Source of the DNA: Massilia sp. MS-15
GTDB taxonomy: Bacteria; Pseudomonadota; Gammaproteobacteria; Burkholderiales; Burkholderiaceae_D
Reading direction: 5' to 3'
DNA length: 64,000 bases
NCBI RefSeq assembly: GCF_020176695.1
Contig: NZ_JAIWIA010000030.1
Coordinates: 92,045 to 156,044, forward strand
Part shown: positions 17,526-27,319 of the stretch, piece after piece
How positions within the stretch are numbered: the first letter of the stretch is position 1
Layout of the letters: every line of letters starts with the position of its first letter
Position numbers and translations under genes: made by a program
The notes under the pieces: generated by a model
Database searches by the model: none
What the model was told of the DNA's origin: nothing
What the model saw: only the letters and a program-made list of their open reading frames with translations

Positions 17526-19439
17526 ATGGCCGATGTCACCCCGCTGCGCTCGAACGGCGCCCCCGCCGCCCGTGTCGATATCACCTTTGTCGCCGAGGGC
17601 TACCTGGCCAGCGAACGCGACAAGTTCCTGGCCGATGCGGCCCGCTTCCTCGACTACATGTTCAACTCGGGCAACGCCGCCCTGAACACGCCATTCTCGC
17701 AGTACCAGGACTACTTCAATGCCAACGCCCTGTTCGTGGCCTCGAACCAGTCGCGCTGGGACGTCACCTCGGGCATGGCCGACACCTATTTCAAGGCCAA
17801 TACCTACCTGGCCGACGGACGCCTGGTGTACGGCGACAGCGCCAAGGTGTACGACACGGTACGCGCCAGCCTGCCGCAGAATGCGCAGGACATCACCATC
17901 ATCCTGGTCAATTCCAAGGCCTACGGCGGGGCCGGCGGCTCGCTGTCCTGGGTCACTACCGGCAACCTGTCCTCGGCCGAGATCCTGCTGCATGAACTGG
18001 GCCACAGCGTGGCCGGCATGGCCGACGAATACGTCGATGCGGCGCTCGGTTCCAGCCCCCTGAACGGGCCGCTGCGCCTGCCGAACGTCACCAGTGAAAA
18101 GGAGTCCCCGCCCTGGGCGGCCTGGCTCGGCTACGAGGACAGCCTGGGGAAGGTCGGCGTCTACGAAGGCGGCTACTACCGCTCCAGCGGGGTCTGGCGC
18201 GCTACCCAGGATTCAAAGATGCTGCACCTGGGCCAGCCCTTCAATGCGCCGCAGAAGGAGGCGCTGGCGCTGAGCTTCTACCGCCTGGCGGGCGACTACC
18301 TGGCGCTCGACGCGCGCATTCCCGGCCTGTACATCGCCGATGTGCCGGACCCCACGCGCCTGGCCTATACCTGGAGCCGCGACGGCGCCGTCCTGTCCAC
18401 CGACTACCGCTTCGACGCCTATGGCGCCAGCCTGCATGGCAGTGGCGCGCAGCTCACCCTGTCGACGCGCGACGCCACTGGCCTGATCCGCACGGGCCTG
18501 GACGGCACGCGCCAAAGCGAGAGCGTGACACTGCAGGGGCAGGTGGTCGACATGGCCGGAGACCATGCCAGCATCGCCGACGGCGGCCGCCTGTTCCGCT
18601 TCGATGGCGGCAGCAACACCGTGTCCTTCCAGGCCGGCGCCGCCGCCTCCTATGTCGATGGCGGCAACGGGGTGGACACCCTGATGCTGGGACTGGCGCA
18701 GGGGCAGTTCACGCTGGAGCAGCTGGCCACCGGCACCTGGTTGCTGGGCGGCGCGGCGGCGCCGCTGCTGGCGCTGCGCAACGTCGAGTTCATCCAGTTC
18801 AGCGACACGCTGCGCGCGCTGGCCGAGCTGGTGTTCGGGGCGGGCGGCAACGACTACCTGCATAACCGCCCCGCCAGCGAAGTGGTGGATGGCGGCGCCG
18901 GCACCGACCTGCTGCGCTACGGCGGCGCACGCGCCGGCTTCGTGGTCGAGAAGAGCGGGGGCGGCTTCACCGTCACCGACCGCGCCAGCGGCGCGGCCGA
19001 CGTCCTCGCCAGCGTCGAGCGCCTGCTGTTCGACGATGCCGTCATCGCGCTCGACATCGACGGCGTCGGCGGACAGGTGTACCGCCTGTACCAGGCCGCC
19101 TTCGACCGCGTGCCCGACAGCGGCGGACTGGGCTACTGGATCGCGGCCATGGACGGCGGCTACAGCCTGCACGAGGTGGCAAAGCTGTTCATGGATCAGA
19201 ACGAATTCAGGGCCCTGTATGGCAGCGCTACCAACAATGCCCAGATCATCGACAAGCTGTACCAGCACATCCTGCACCGGCCCGGGGACAGCGGCGGCAC
19301 GGCCTTCTGGCTGGACATCCTGGACCAGGGCAAGGCCGACCTGGCCGCGGTGCTGGCCGCCATCAGCGAAAGCCGGGAAAACCAGGATGCCGTGGCCAGC
19401 CTGATCGGCGACGGCTTCGCCTACACGCCCTGGGGTTGA
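17526..19439 (+). CDS. M64-type zinc metallopeptidase with C-terminal DUF4214
   Basis: A 637-residue protein without signal peptide. Residues 1-300 resemble peptidase family M64 (IgA-peptidase-like): FVAEGY near the start and the zinc-binding HELGHSVAGMADEY from His156, with ligands His156 and His160 and catalytic Glu157; Asp167 or Glu168 probably gives the third ligand. Two DGGxGxDxL turns (YVDGGNGVDTL, VVDGGAGTDLL) resemble RTX calcium repeats. Residues about 519-620 form a DUF4214 domain (YRLYQAAFDR onward). The absence of an N-terminal signal together with RTX-like turns suggests type I secretion, but no exporter genes are nearby. Its substrate is unknown. Confidence 0.85.
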   Translation: MADVTPLRSNGAPAARVDITFVAEGYLASERDKFLADAARFLDYMFNSGNAALNTPFSQYQDYFNANALFVASNQSRWDVTSGMADTYFKANTYLADGRLVYGDSAKVYDTVRASLPQNAQDITIILVNSKAYGGAGGSLSWVTTGNLSSAEILLHELGHSVAGMADEYVDAALGSSPLNGPLRLPNVTSEKESPPWAAWLGYEDSLGKVGVYEGGYYRSSGVWRATQDSKMLHLGQPFNAPQKEALALSFYRLAGDYLALDARIPGLYIADVPDPTRLAYTWSRDGAVLSTDYRFDAYGASLHGSGAQLTLSTRDATGLIRTGLDGTRQSESVTLQGQVVDMAGDHASIADGGRLFRFDGGSNTVSFQAGAAASYVDGGNGVDTLMLGLAQGQFTLEQLATGTWLLGGAAAPLLALRNVEFIQFSDTLRALAELVFGAGGNDYLHNRPASEVVDGGAGTDLLRYGGARAGFVVEKSGGGFTVTDRASGAADVLASVERLLFDDAVIALDIDGVGGQVYRLYQAAFDRVPDSGGLGYWIAAMDGGYSLHEVAKLFMDQNEFRALYGSATNNAQIIDKLYQHILHRPGDSGGTAFWLDILDQGKADLAAVLAAISESRENQDAVASLIGDGFAYTPWG

Positions 19440-19441
19440 GC

Positions 19442-19786
19442 ATGGAAGGCAAGGACATGGACAAGCCGTCGAAGGCGCCCAGCCTGCTGGTGCTGGCGCT
19501 GATCCTCGTTGCGCTGGCCGTGTTCGGCTTCTTCGGCGCCAGGATGATGCTGAGCAAGCATGCGGCGAATACCGAGCAGCAGCTGGCCCTGGTCTGGCCG
19601 GGGCTGGCACGCCTGCCGCAGGGGGAGCGCAACTTCCTGGTCGAGCTCGCGCTGACCTGCAATGTGTCGGCGCGTCCGGCGACGCGGCCCGAGGTGGTCG
19701 AATGCCTGCGCTCGGTGAGCGGCGGGGCGCAGTCGGAGACCGGGGCGCGCCTGGAGCGCCTGCTCGGCCAGGCGCCGGCGCCGTAA
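19442..19786 (+). CDS. Small single-pass membrane protein downstream of the M64 peptidase
   Basis: A 114-residue protein with a transmembrane helix at about 14-34 (LLVLALILVALAVFGFFGAR) and an apparently soluble C-terminal part of 75 residues with two cysteines. Its ATG is two bases after the peptidase stop, so the two genes are surely co-transcribed. I recognise no family. The location suggests a function tied to the peptidase, for instance a membrane-bound partner or inhibitor, but this is inference from position only. Confidence 0.7.
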   Translation: MEGKDMDKPSKAPSLLVLALILVALAVFGFFGARMMLSKHAANTEQQLALVWPGLARLPQGERNFLVELALTCNVSARPATRPEVVECLRSVSGGAQSETGARLERLLGQAPAP

Positions 19787-20000
19787 ACCGCTTGCCCGCA
19801 GGTCCTTTGCAGTTCTGCCGCCAAGGGCAAAGGAACGATGCACGAAGGCGGGTTTGTGCAAAGGAAATTTTGTACTGACAGTGCTTGCCAGCATTTTCTT
19901 GCGCGGGTGCTTGTGCTTTTTGCTTCGGCGCCGGCATGGTGCATCGCAATAAGCTAGAATGAACGTCCTTCGGACCGGTCCGACCGACGCTAGGCAATCC

Positions 20001-23000
20001 ATGAACGCGCCCGTACACATCCATACCCTGCTCGCCGACAACGCTCCCGCGCGCCTGCGCGAAATCCCGTACAACTACACCTCGTTCTCCGATCGCGAAA
20101 TCGTGATCCGCCTGCTGGGTGAGTCGTCCTGGCGCCTGCTCGACGCGCTGCGCGGGGCGCGCCAGACCGGCCGTTCGGCGCGCATGCTGTACGAAGTGCT
20201 GGGCGACATCTGGGTAGTGCGCCGCAATCCCTACCTGCAGGACGACCTGCTGGACAACCCGAAGCGGCGCCAGAAGCTCATCGACGCGCTGCACCACCGC
20301 CTGGCCGAAGTCGACAGGCGCCGCCTGACGGTCGATGCGGCCGACGGCGACGGCCAGGGCGCCGCCGCGCGCAGCGCCGCGGTCGAACAGCTGCTGGCCA
20401 GCGCGCGCCAGGCGGTGGACGATTTCGCGCGCGAATTCCGCGAGACCTACGACCTGCGCAAGCGCGCGAAGCAGGTGCTGGGCGCCTATACCGACAAGCG
20501 CAACATCCGCTTCGACGGCATGCACCGCGTGTCGCACGTCACCGACGCCACCGACTGGCGCGTCGAATACCCCTTCCTGGTGCTGGTGCCGGACAGCGAG
20601 GAAGAGATGGCCGGCCTGGTGAAGGGCTGCATCGAACTGGGACTGACCATCATCCCGCGCGGCGGCGGCACTGGCTATACCGGTGGCGCGATTCCGCTGA
20701 CGCCGATGTCGGCCGTGATCAACACCGAAAAGCTGATTCAGCTGGGCGAGGTCGAGATGACGCGCCTGCCAGGCGTGGACCGTGAGTACGCCACCATCCA
20801 TACCGGCGCCGGCGTGGTGACCCAGCGCGTCTCGCAGGCCGCCGAAAAGGCCGGCTTCGTGTTCGCGGTGGACCCGACCTCGGCCCACGCTTCCTGCATT
20901 GGCGGGAACATCGCGATGAACGCGGGCGGCAAGAAGGCTGTCCTGTGGGGCACGGCGCTCGACAACCTGGCCTCGTGGCGGATGGTCGATCCGAACGGCG
21001 ACTGGCTCGAAGTCACGCGCATGGACCACAACCTGTCCAAGATCCACGACGCGCCGGTGGCCACCTTCAAGCTCGAATGGACCCATCCGGCTACGCGCGG
21101 CGCGACCAAAGGCGAGCCCTTCCGTACCGAGACCCTGACGATCGAAGGCAAGCGCTTCCGCAAGGAAGGCCTGGGCAAGGACGTCACCGACAAATTCCTG
21201 GCCGGCCTGCCGGGTATCCAGAAAGAGGGCACCGACGGCCTGATCACCTCGGCGCGCTGGATCCTGCACAAGATGCCGAAGTTCACCCGCACCGTGGCGC
21301 TGGAATTCTTCGGCCAGGCGCGCGATGCGATTCCGTCGATCGTCGAAATCAAGGATTACCTCGACAGCCTGCCGAAGAACGGCGACCCGGCCTTTGCCAC
21401 GCTGCGCCTGGCCGGCCTGGAGCACCTGGACGAGCGCTACCTGCGCGCGGTCGGCTACGCCACCAAATCCAAGCGCGGCGTGCTGCCCAAGATGGCGCTG
21501 TTCGGGGACATCGTCGGCGACGACGAGAACGCGGTGGCCATCGCCGCCTCGGAAGTGGTGCGCCTGGCGAACACCCGGGTCGGCGAAGGTTTCGTCGCCG
21601 TGAGCCCGGAAGCGCGCAAGAAATTCTGGCTCGACCGTGCCCGCACCGCGGCGATCGCGCGCCATACCAACGCCTTCAAGATCAACGAAGACGTGGTGAT
21701 TCCCCTCAACCGCATGGGCGAGTACACGGACGGCATCGAGCGCATCAACGTCGAGCTGTCGATCAAGAACAAGCTGCAGCTGGCCGGCGAGCTGCGCACC
21801 TATCTCGCGCAGGAGCACCTGCCGATCGAGAAGAGCGACGACGCCACCGGTGATACGGTGGACCGCGCCGAGATCCTGGGCGACCGCCCGCAGCAGGCGG
21901 TGGCGCAGGTAGCGCAGGTACAGGCGCGCTGGAGCTTCATCCTCGCCAACCTGGATGCACCGCTGCGCGACGTGCGCGGCAAGCTCGATGAGCTGGGACT
22001 CGACCACCTGAGCGCGACGCTGGACGGTCGCATCGGCAGCCAGCCGGCGGCAACCCTGTTCGACGTGGTGCAGGACCATACGATCCGCGTCTCGTGGAAG
22101 CAGGAACTGCGCGCGCCGCTGCGCCAGATCTTCAACGGCGCGGCCTACAAGTGCATCCTCGACGAGTGTTCGGCCATCCACAAGCGCGTGCTGCGTTCGC
22201 GCGTGTTCGTGGCCCTGCACATGCACGCCGGCGACGGCAACGTGCACACCAACCTGCCGGTGAACTCGGACGACTACGCGATGCTGCAGGACGCCCACCA
22301 GGCCGTCGAGCGCATCATGAAACTCGCCCGTTCGCTGGACGGCGTGATCTCGGGCGAGCACGGCATCGGCATCACCAAGCTCGAGTTCCTCACCGACGAC
22401 GAGATCCGCGAGTTCCGCGACTACAAGGAGCGCGTCGATCCGGAAGGCCGCTTCAACAAGGGCAAGCTGCTCCATACGACGGCGGTGTCGGCCGACCTGC
22501 GCAACGCCTACACGCCGTCGTTCGGCCTGATGGGCCACGAATCGCTCATCATGCAGCAGAGCGATATCGGCGACATCGCCAACAGCATCAAGGACTGCCT
22601 GCGCTGCGGCAAGTGCAAGCCGGTCTGCACCACCCACGTGCCGCAGGCGAACCTGCTGTATTCGCCGCGCGACAAGATCCTGGCCACTTCGGCCCTGATC
22701 GAGGCTTTCCTGTACGAGGAGCAGACCCGGCGCGGCGTCTCGATCCGGCATTGGGAAGAATTCGAGGACGTGTCCGACCACTGCACCGTGTGCCACAAGT
22801 GCGTCACGCCGTGCCCGGTGAACATCGACTTCGGCGACGTCTCGATGAACATGCGTAACCTGCTGCGCAAGATGGACAAGCGCAGCTTCAAGCCGGCCAA
22901 CCGGGCCGCCATGTTCTTCCTGAACGCGACCGACCCGACCACCATCAACGCCACCCGCAAGCTGATGGTCGACTGGGGTTACAAAGCCCAGCGCCTGGGC

Positions 23001-24008
23001 AACCAGATGCTGCGCGGCCTGGCCAAGCCGCAGGTGGAAGCGCCGCCCCCGACCACCGGCAAGGCGCCCGTGCGCGAGCAGGTGATCCACTTCATCAACA
23101 AGAAAATGCCGGGCAACCTGCCCAAGAAGACCGCGCGCGCCCTGCTCGACATCGAGGACGACAAGGTCATCCCGATCATCCGCGACCCGAAGAAGACCAC
23201 GGCCGACACCGAGGCCGTGTTCTACTTCCCCGGCTGCGGTTCGGAGCGCCTGTTCTCGCAGGTGGGCCTGGCCACCCAGGCCATGCTGTGGGAAGTGGGG
23301 GTGCAGACCGTGCTGCCGCCGGGCTATTTGTGTTGCGGCTACCCCCAACGGGGCGCCGGACAGTATGACAAAGCCGAAAAGATGGTGACGGACAACCGCG
23401 TGCTGTTCCACCGCATGGCCAATACGCTGAACTACCTCGACATCAAGACGGTCGTGGTGTCGTGCGGAACCTGCTACGACTCGCTGGCGAACTACGAGTT
23501 CGACAAGATCTTCCCGGGCTGCCGCCTCATCGACATCCACGAATACCTGATGGAAAAAGGGGTGAAGCTGGAAGGCGTGAGCGGCACCCGCTACATGTAC
23601 CACGATCCCTGCCACACGCCGATGAAGATGCAGGACGCGCTCAAGACCGTGAACGCGCTGGTCTCGACCTTCGATAACGTGAAGATCGAGAAGAACGAGC
23701 GCTGCTGCGGCGAGTCCGGCACCTTCGCCGTGAGCCGCCCGGACATCGCGACCCAGGTGCGCTCGCGCAAGCAAGCCGAGATGGAGCAGGGCGCGGACAA
23801 GCTGCGCGCGGACGGCTTCGACGGCCAGGTCAAGGTGCTCACCAGCTGCCCGTCCTGCCTGCAGGGCCTGTCGCGCTACAATCACGACGCCGGCACGACG
23901 GCCGACTACATCGTGGTCGAGATGGCGCGCCACCTGCTGGGAGAAAACTGGATGCCCGACTACGTGGCGCGCGCCAACAACGGCGGGATCGAAAGGGTGC
24001 TGGTATGA
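20001..24008 (+). CDS. FAD/FMN and 4Fe-4S oxidoreductase with DUF3683 (D-lactate/glycolate dehydrogenase-like fusion)
   Basis: A 1335-residue protein. The order is: DUF3683-like N-terminus (1-180), FAD-binding type 4 domain (about 185-340, [11 protein letters not shown] near 217), FAD-oxidase C-terminal domain (to about 830, [14 protein letters not shown] near 740), two 4Fe-4S clusters ([11 protein letters not shown] from 866, [12 protein letters not shown] near 928), and two CCG domains ([10 protein letters not shown] near 1110, CCGESGTF near 1234). It is effectively a GlcD/GlcF-type dehydrogenase in one chain, passing electrons from a 2-hydroxy acid to the respiratory chain. The ATG at 20001 is preferred over 19959, which lies on a TAGAAT -10-like motif. 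The stop overlaps the HIT gene by four bases. Confidence 0.93.
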   Translation: MNAPVHIHTLLADNAPARLREIPYNYTSFSDREIVIRLLGESSWRLLDALRGARQTGRSARMLYEVLGDIWVVRRNPYLQDDLLDNPKRRQKLIDALHHRLAEVDRRRLTVDAADGDGQGAAARSAAVEQLLASARQAVDDFAREFRETYDLRKRAKQVLGAYTDKRNIRFDGMHRVSHVTDATDWRVEYPFLVLVPDSEEEMAGLVKGCIELGLTIIPRGGGTGYTGGAIPLTPMSAVINTEKLIQLGEVEMTRLPGVDREYATIHTGAGVVTQRVSQAAEKAGFVFAVDPTSAHASCIGGNIAMNAGGKKAVLWGTALDNLASWRMVDPNGDWLEVTRMDHNLSKIHDAPVATFKLEWTHPATRGATKGEPFRTETLTIEGKRFRKEGLGKDVTDKFLAGLPGIQKEGTDGLITSARWILHKMPKFTRTVALEFFGQARDAIPSIVEIKDYLDSLPKNGDPAFATLRLAGLEHLDERYLRAVGYATKSKRGVLPKMALFGDIVGDDENAVAIAASEVVRLANTRVGEGFVAVSPEARKKFWLDRARTAAIARHTNAFKINEDVVIPLNRMGEYTDGIERINVELSIKNKLQLAGELRTYLAQEHLPIEKSDDATGDTVDRAEILGDRPQQAVAQVAQVQARWSFILANLDAPLRDVRGKLDELGLDHLSATLDGRIGSQPAATLFDVVQDHTIRVSWKQELRAPLRQIFNGAAYKCILDECSAIHKRVLRSRVFVALHMHAGDGNVHTNLPVNSDDYAMLQDAHQAVERIMKLARSLDGVISGEHGIGITKLEFLTDDEIREFRDYKERVDPEGRFNKGKLLHTTAVSADLRNAYTPSFGLMGHESLIMQQSDIGDIANSIKDCLRCGKCKPVCTTHVPQANLLYSPRDKILATSALIEAFLYEEQTRRGVSIRHWEEFEDVSDHCTVCHKCVTPCPVNIDFGDVSMNMRNLLRKMDKRSFKPANRAAMFFLNATDPTTINATRKLMVDWGYKAQRLGNQMLRGLAKPQVEAPPPTTGKAPVREQVIHFINKKMPGNLPKKTARALLDIEDDKVIPIIRDPKKTTADTEAVFYFPGCGSERLFSQVGLATQAMLWEVGVQTVLPPGYLCCGYPQRGAGQYDKAEKMVTDNRVLFHRMANTLNYLDIKTVVVSCGTCYDSLANYEFDKIFPGCRLIDIHEYLMEKGVKLEGVSGTRYMYHDPCHTPMKMQDALKTVNALVSTFDNVKIEKNERCCGESGTFAVSRPDIATQVRSRKQAEMEQGADKLRADGFDGQVKVLTSCPSCLQGLSRYNHDAGTTADYIVVEMARHLLGENWMPDYVARANNGGIERVLV

Positions 24009-24442
24009 AGGAAGTGTTGCGGGAGCCCGGCTGCGAACTGTGCGAGCTGGCCGTGCCCGTGGTATGGCAGGGAGAAAAATTCAGCGTCATCCTGGTCGAC
24101 GATGTGGCTTACCCGGGCTTTTGCCGCGTGATCTGGCGCGAGCACGTGCGCGAGATGAGCGACCTGGCGCAGGCCGACCGGCTGCTGCTGAACGATGCCG
24201 TCTACCGGGTCGAACAGGCGATGCGTGAAATCATGCAGCCGCTGAAGGTCAACGTGGCCAGCCTCGGCAACGTGGTGCCGCACCTGCACTGGCACGTCAT
24301 TCCGCGCTATGCGGACGATGCGCATTTCCCGGCGCCCGTATGGGCCCAGGCCGTGCGCCAGACCGATGCGGCGGCGCTGGCCGCGCGCCGCGCGCTGCTG
24401 CCGGCGCTGTCCGCCGCGATCGCCCACCGTTTCCAGGAATAA
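24005..24442 (+). CDS. HIT family protein
   Basis: A 145-residue histidine-triad nucleotide-binding hydrolase or transferase. The triad reads HLHWHV at 93-98 and is followed by IPRYADD, typical of proteobacterial HIT proteins of the Fhit/GalT-like branch. An N-terminal CELC may bind a metal. It overlaps the FAD oxidoreductase stop by four bases and is 10 bases ahead of the DUF971 gene, so the three are co-transcribed. The natural nucleotide substrate is unknown. Confidence 0.93.
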   Translation: MKEVLREPGCELCELAVPVVWQGEKFSVILVDDVAYPGFCRVIWREHVREMSDLAQADRLLLNDAVYRVEQAMREIMQPLKVNVASLGNVVPHLHWHVIPRYADDAHFPAPVWAQAVRQTDAAALAARRALLPALSAAIAHRFQE

Positions 24443-24452
24443 GAGGAGCCCC

Positions 24453-24869
24453 ATGCACAACCCAACCGACATCGCCGTGCGCCAGAAATCGCGCGTACTG
24501 GAGATCGCCTTCGACGATGGCACCCGCTTTGCGATACCCTTCGAGCTGATGCGCGTCTATTCTCCCTCGGCCGAGGTGAAGGGCCATGGCCCGGGCCAGG
24601 AAGTCCTCCAGCTCGGCAAGCGCGAGGTTGGCATCCAGGGCGTGGAGCCGGTCGGGAACTATGCGATCAAGCCCCTGTTCGACGACGGCCACGAGAGCGG
24701 CATCTTCACCTGGGATTATCTCTACAAGCTGGGCAGCGAGCAGGATGCGCTGTGGGGCCAGTACCTCGAGCGCCTGCATGCGGCCGGCTACGAAGGCGAC
24801 AGGGGGCGCGACCCCGGCACCATGATGCCGGGAGCGGCGCCCGCATCCGGCTGCGGCCACCGCCACTGA
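24453..24869 (+). CDS. DUF971 (GBBH-like N-terminal) protein
   Basis: A 138-residue protein whose core (about 5-105) matches the DUF971 or gamma-butyrobetaine-hydroxylase-like N-terminal domain, with FELMRVYSPSAEVKGHGPGQ and FTWDYLYKLG. A GHRH tail after a Cys may hold a metal. DUF971 proteins are often linked to Fe-S cluster handling, but this is not established for this branch. AAGAGGAG precedes the ATG. In many betaproteobacteria this gene lies just before ubiE, as here, with cspA in between. Confidence 0.88.
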   Translation: MHNPTDIAVRQKSRVLEIAFDDGTRFAIPFELMRVYSPSAEVKGHGPGQEVLQLGKREVGIQGVEPVGNYAIKPLFDDGHESGIFTWDYLYKLGSEQDALWGQYLERLHAAGYEGDRGRDPGTMMPGAAPASGCGHRH

Positions 24870-24892
24870 CCCAGGGTGCGCGGCTGCGCCCT

Positions 24893-24914
24893 GGGCGCGT
24901 TCGGCGCCCCTTTC
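24893..24914 (+). terminator. Weak terminator candidate after the DUF971 gene
   Basis: A 6-bp stem GGGCGC/GCGCCC with loop GTTCG, followed by CTTTC. An overlapping, alternative 10-bp hairpin (24870-24895) competes with it. The T-run is poor, so confidence is low. Confidence 0.35.
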
Positions 24915-24930
24915 AGCAGCGCCAGAAAAC

Positions 24931-24957
24931 AAAAAGGCACGTCGACGACGTGCCTTT
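24931..24957 (-). terminator. Rho-independent terminator of cspA
   Basis: On the minus strand an 11-bp stem, with core GGCACGTC/GACGTGCC and 3-base loop (24944-24946), is followed by TTTTTGTTTT. It lies about 38 bases after the cspA stop. Confidence 0.88.
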
Positions 24958-24994
24958 CGCATTTGCCCTCCCGTGGAAGGCAGGCCCTGGCGAA

Positions 24995-25201
24995 TCAGGC
25001 CTGTGGCTGGATGTTCGCTGCCTGCTTGCCTTTCGGGCCGGCAGTGATGTCGAAGCTCACGCGCTGGTTTTCAGCGAGCGACTTGAAGCCTTGTGCATTG
25101 ATGGCCGAGAAGTGTGCAAACACGTCTTCGCCGCCGCCGTCCGGGGTGATGAAGCCGAAACCTTTTGCATCGTTAAACCACTTTACAGTGCCAGTCGCCA
25201 T
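24995..25201 (-). CDS. cspA: Cold-shock protein, CspA family
   Basis: A 68-residue single-stranded nucleic-acid-binding OB-fold protein acting as an RNA chaperone. It begins [18 protein letters not shown], with RNP1-like KGFGFI at 13-18 and RNP2-like DVFAHF at 26-31. The ATG at 25201 is preceded by GAGAGGG. A longer in-frame start at 25249 would add a non-homologous leader. The 5' untranslated region is about 86 bases, long as usual for cold-shock genes, and may fold as a thermosensor. Confidence 0.96.
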   Translation of the reverse strand: MATGTVKWFNDAKGFGFITPDGGGEDVFAHFSAINAQGFKSLAENQRVSFDITAGPKGKQAANIQPQA

Positions 25202-25293
25202 GGTAATTCCCTCTCGAAGTTTGTCTGTTTTATTGCGTTGTCGGCGCAACCAGGAGGTTCGGGACCAGCGGCGTGCTCAACATTGCAAAAATG

Positions 25294-25321
25294 ATTATAA
25301 ACACTAATTTTCAAAAGTGAA
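25294..25321 (-). promoter_or_regulatory. cspA promoter
   Basis: On the minus strand TTCACT (-35, plus positions 25316-25321), a 16-base spacer and a perfect TATAAT (-10, 25294-25299). The transcript would start near 25287 and have an 86-base leader. The region is distinctly A+T rich. Confidence 0.55.
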
Positions 25322-25431
25322 GCGGGAAATCAATCGTGCATGGCACTTTTTTGCAGCATGTTAGGCGTACGCCGTTCTGGCTGTCGCTGGCATCGCGGCC
25401 GGGGCCGGCGCGTGACACATGGCCGAGCTTG

Positions 25432-25437
25432 TATAAT
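25432..25437 (+). promoter_or_regulatory. -10 candidate for the ubiE cluster
   Basis: A perfect TATAAT, 27 bases before the ubiE ATG. A GTGACA at 25412-25417 resembles a -35 but is only 14 bases away. Confidence 0.45.
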
Positions 25438-25464
25438 GTGACAACCCCTCATCCGCAGGCACAT

Positions 25465-26199
25465 ATGACCAATACCACCCACTTCGGCTACAAGACCGTC
25501 GCCGAGGACCAGAAGGTCCAGGAAGTCGCGAAGGTCTTCCATTCTGTCGCATCGAAATACGACGTCATGAACGACCTGATGTCGGCCGGCCTGCACCGGG
25601 CCTGGAAACTGTTCACGATCGCCCAGGCGGGCGTGCGGCCCGGCTTCAAGGTACTCGACATCGCCGGCGGCACCGGCGACCTGGCCAAGGCCTTCGCGAA
25701 ACAGGCCGGACGCACGGGCGAAGTCTGGCTCACCGACATCAACGAGTCGATGCTGCGCGTGGGCCGGGACAGACTATTGAATAAGGGCCTGGTGACCCCA
25801 ACTCTGTTGTGCGACGCCGAGAAGCTGCCTTTCCCGGACAATTACTTCGACCGCGTCAGCGTGGCTTTCGGGCTGCGCAACATGACGCACAAGGACCAGG
25901 CGCTGGCCGAGATGCGCCGCGTGCTCAAGCCCGGCGGCAAGCTCCTGGTGCTGGAATTCTCGAAGGTGATCGCGCCGCTGCAAAAGCCTTATGACCTGTA
26001 TTCGTTCTCGGTGCTGCCGTGGCTGGGGCAGAAGATCGCCGGCGACGCCGAGAGCTATCGCTACCTGGCGGAATCGATCCGCATGCATCCGGACCAGGAA
26101 ACCCTAAGGGCGATGATGCTCGATGCGGGCCTGGAGCGGGTCCAGTATCACAACCTGACGGCCGGTGTGGCGGCACTGCATACCGGTATCAAACTGTAA
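25465..26199 (+). CDS. ubiE: Ubiquinone/menaquinone C-methyltransferase UbiE
   Basis: A 244-residue SAM-dependent methyltransferase that performs the C-methylation in ubiquinone (and menaquinone) synthesis. It has [17 protein letters not shown] at 32-48, SAM motif [12 protein letters not shown] at 63-74, and the UbiE blocks [10 protein letters not shown] and [11 protein letters not shown]. The ATG at 25465 gives the family N-terminus; the frame is open further upstream but across the promoter. It heads a cluster with ubiJ and ubiB. Confidence 0.97.
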   Translation: MTNTTHFGYKTVAEDQKVQEVAKVFHSVASKYDVMNDLMSAGLHRAWKLFTIAQAGVRPGFKVLDIAGGTGDLAKAFAKQAGRTGEVWLTDINESMLRVGRDRLLNKGLVTPTLLCDAEKLPFPDNYFDRVSVAFGLRNMTHKDQALAEMRRVLKPGGKLLVLEFSKVIAPLQKPYDLYSFSVLPWLGQKIAGDAESYRYLAESIRMHPDQETLRAMMLDAGLERVQYHNLTAGVAALHTGIKL

Positions 26200-26209
26200 G
26201 GAAGCAGAG

Positions 26210-27202
26210 ATGAAAAAAATCGTGGCAACGATGGTACTGGCAGTCACCGCGCTGTCGATGGTCGCCGAGGCCAGCGCGCGCCCGATGGGTGGCAAGCGCT
26301 CCTTCGGCCGCCAGTCGCAGCCGGTGAAGCAGATGCAGGCGCCAGCCCCCGCCCCGACGCCGGGCATGCAGCCGCAGCGCGCACCGGCGGCGGCGCCGGC
26401 CGCCGCCGGTGCCGCCGGTGCCGCCGCCGCGCAGGCCAAGCGTCCAAGCATGTGGAAGGGCATCCTCGGCGGCGCCCTGCTGGGCCTGGGCCTGGGCGCG
26501 CTGCTGTCGCACTTCGGCATCGGCGGCGCGCTGGCCAGCGCCATCTCGGCGATCCTGATGATCGGCCTGTTGGCCCTGGCGGTGCTGTTCGTGGTGCGCA
26601 TGCTGCGCCGCAAGGACACCCCGGCCAATCCATCCTTCGGCGGCTATGCCAATCCGGTGCCGGCCGGCGCCGCGCCGCATGGCCATGCGGGCGCGGTGGC
26701 GACGCCGGAAATCGGCTCCGCCCTGCGCCAGCCGTCCGCATTCCAGGGCCAGCCAGGGCAGGGCGGCGTCTCGCTCGGCAAGCCGGGCGCGGTACCGGCG
26801 GCAGCGGCCGCGCACAGCCAGTGGGGCGTGCCGTCCGACTTCGACCAGGACGCCTTCCTGCGCCATGCGAAAGCCTCGTTCATCCGCATGCAGGCCGCCT
26901 GGGACCGCGGCGACACCCAGGACCTGCGCGAATTCACCACGCCCGAGGTCTTTGCCGAACTCAAGCTGCAGATCCAGGAGCGCAACGGCGCCAGCGACTT
27001 CACCGACGTGGTGACGATCGACGCCCAGCTGCTGGGCATCGAGACCACCGCCACCGATTACCTGGCCAGCGTGCAGTTCAACGGCATGATCCGCACCGCC
27101 CCGAACGCGCCGGCCGAGCCCTTCGTGGAAGTCTGGAACATGTCGAAACCCCTGTCGGGCCAGGGTGGCTGGGTGCTGGCCGGTATCCAGCAGATTGCTT
27201 GA
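26210..27202 (+). CDS. Tim44-like domain protein, membrane-associated
   Basis: A 330-residue protein with a signal peptide or signal anchor (1-23). A low-complexity Pro/Ala stretch follows (about 40-78), then two hydrophobic segments (GILGGALLGLGLGALLSHF and ALASAISAILMIGLLALAVL, about 84-127), a linker, and a C-terminal Tim44/MBA1-like domain (about 215-325, DAFLRHAKASFIRMQAAWDR). Related proteins are common next to ubi genes in betaproteobacteria; a role in envelope or quinone biology is plausible but unproven. An AAGGAAGCAGAG site precedes the ATG at 26210. It is separated from ubiJ by a strong terminator. Confidence 0.85.
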   Translation: MKKIVATMVLAVTALSMVAEASARPMGGKRSFGRQSQPVKQMQAPAPAPTPGMQPQRAPAAAPAAAGAAGAAAAQAKRPSMWKGILGGALLGLGLGALLSHFGIGGALASAISAILMIGLLALAVLFVVRMLRRKDTPANPSFGGYANPVPAGAAPHGHAGAVATPEIGSALRQPSAFQGQPGQGGVSLGKPGAVPAAAAAHSQWGVPSDFDQDAFLRHAKASFIRMQAAWDRGDTQDLREFTTPEVFAELKLQIQERNGASDFTDVVTIDAQLLGIETTATDYLASVQFNGMIRTAPNAPAEPFVEVWNMSKPLSGQGGWVLAGIQQIA

Positions 27203-27271
27203 TCGCTGGGTAATTATTTTTCGGTAAAGCTTCGTGCTGCCGGGTTTGTGACTGGCAAACTGGTAAGATCG

Positions 27272-27302
27272 AACCGCCCGACCTAGCCGGGCGGTTTTTT
27301 TT
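27272..27302 (+). terminator. Rho-independent terminator after the Tim44-like gene
   Basis: A 9-bp perfect stem AACCGCCCG (27272-27280) and CGGGCGGTT (27288-27296), loop ACCTAGC, followed by a run of T to 27302. ubiJ starts only 18 bases later, so some read-through or a promoter within this region is needed for ubiJ-ubiB. Confidence 0.92.
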
Positions 27303-27319
27303 CATTAACGTGTGCTGCC

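Noticed and set aside
18213..23933. A minus-strand open frame of 1906 codons across the M64 and FAD oxidoreductase genes.
   Set aside because: Antisense to two recognised proteins and of the same low-complexity His/Arg/Gln type; an artefact of GC-rich third positions.
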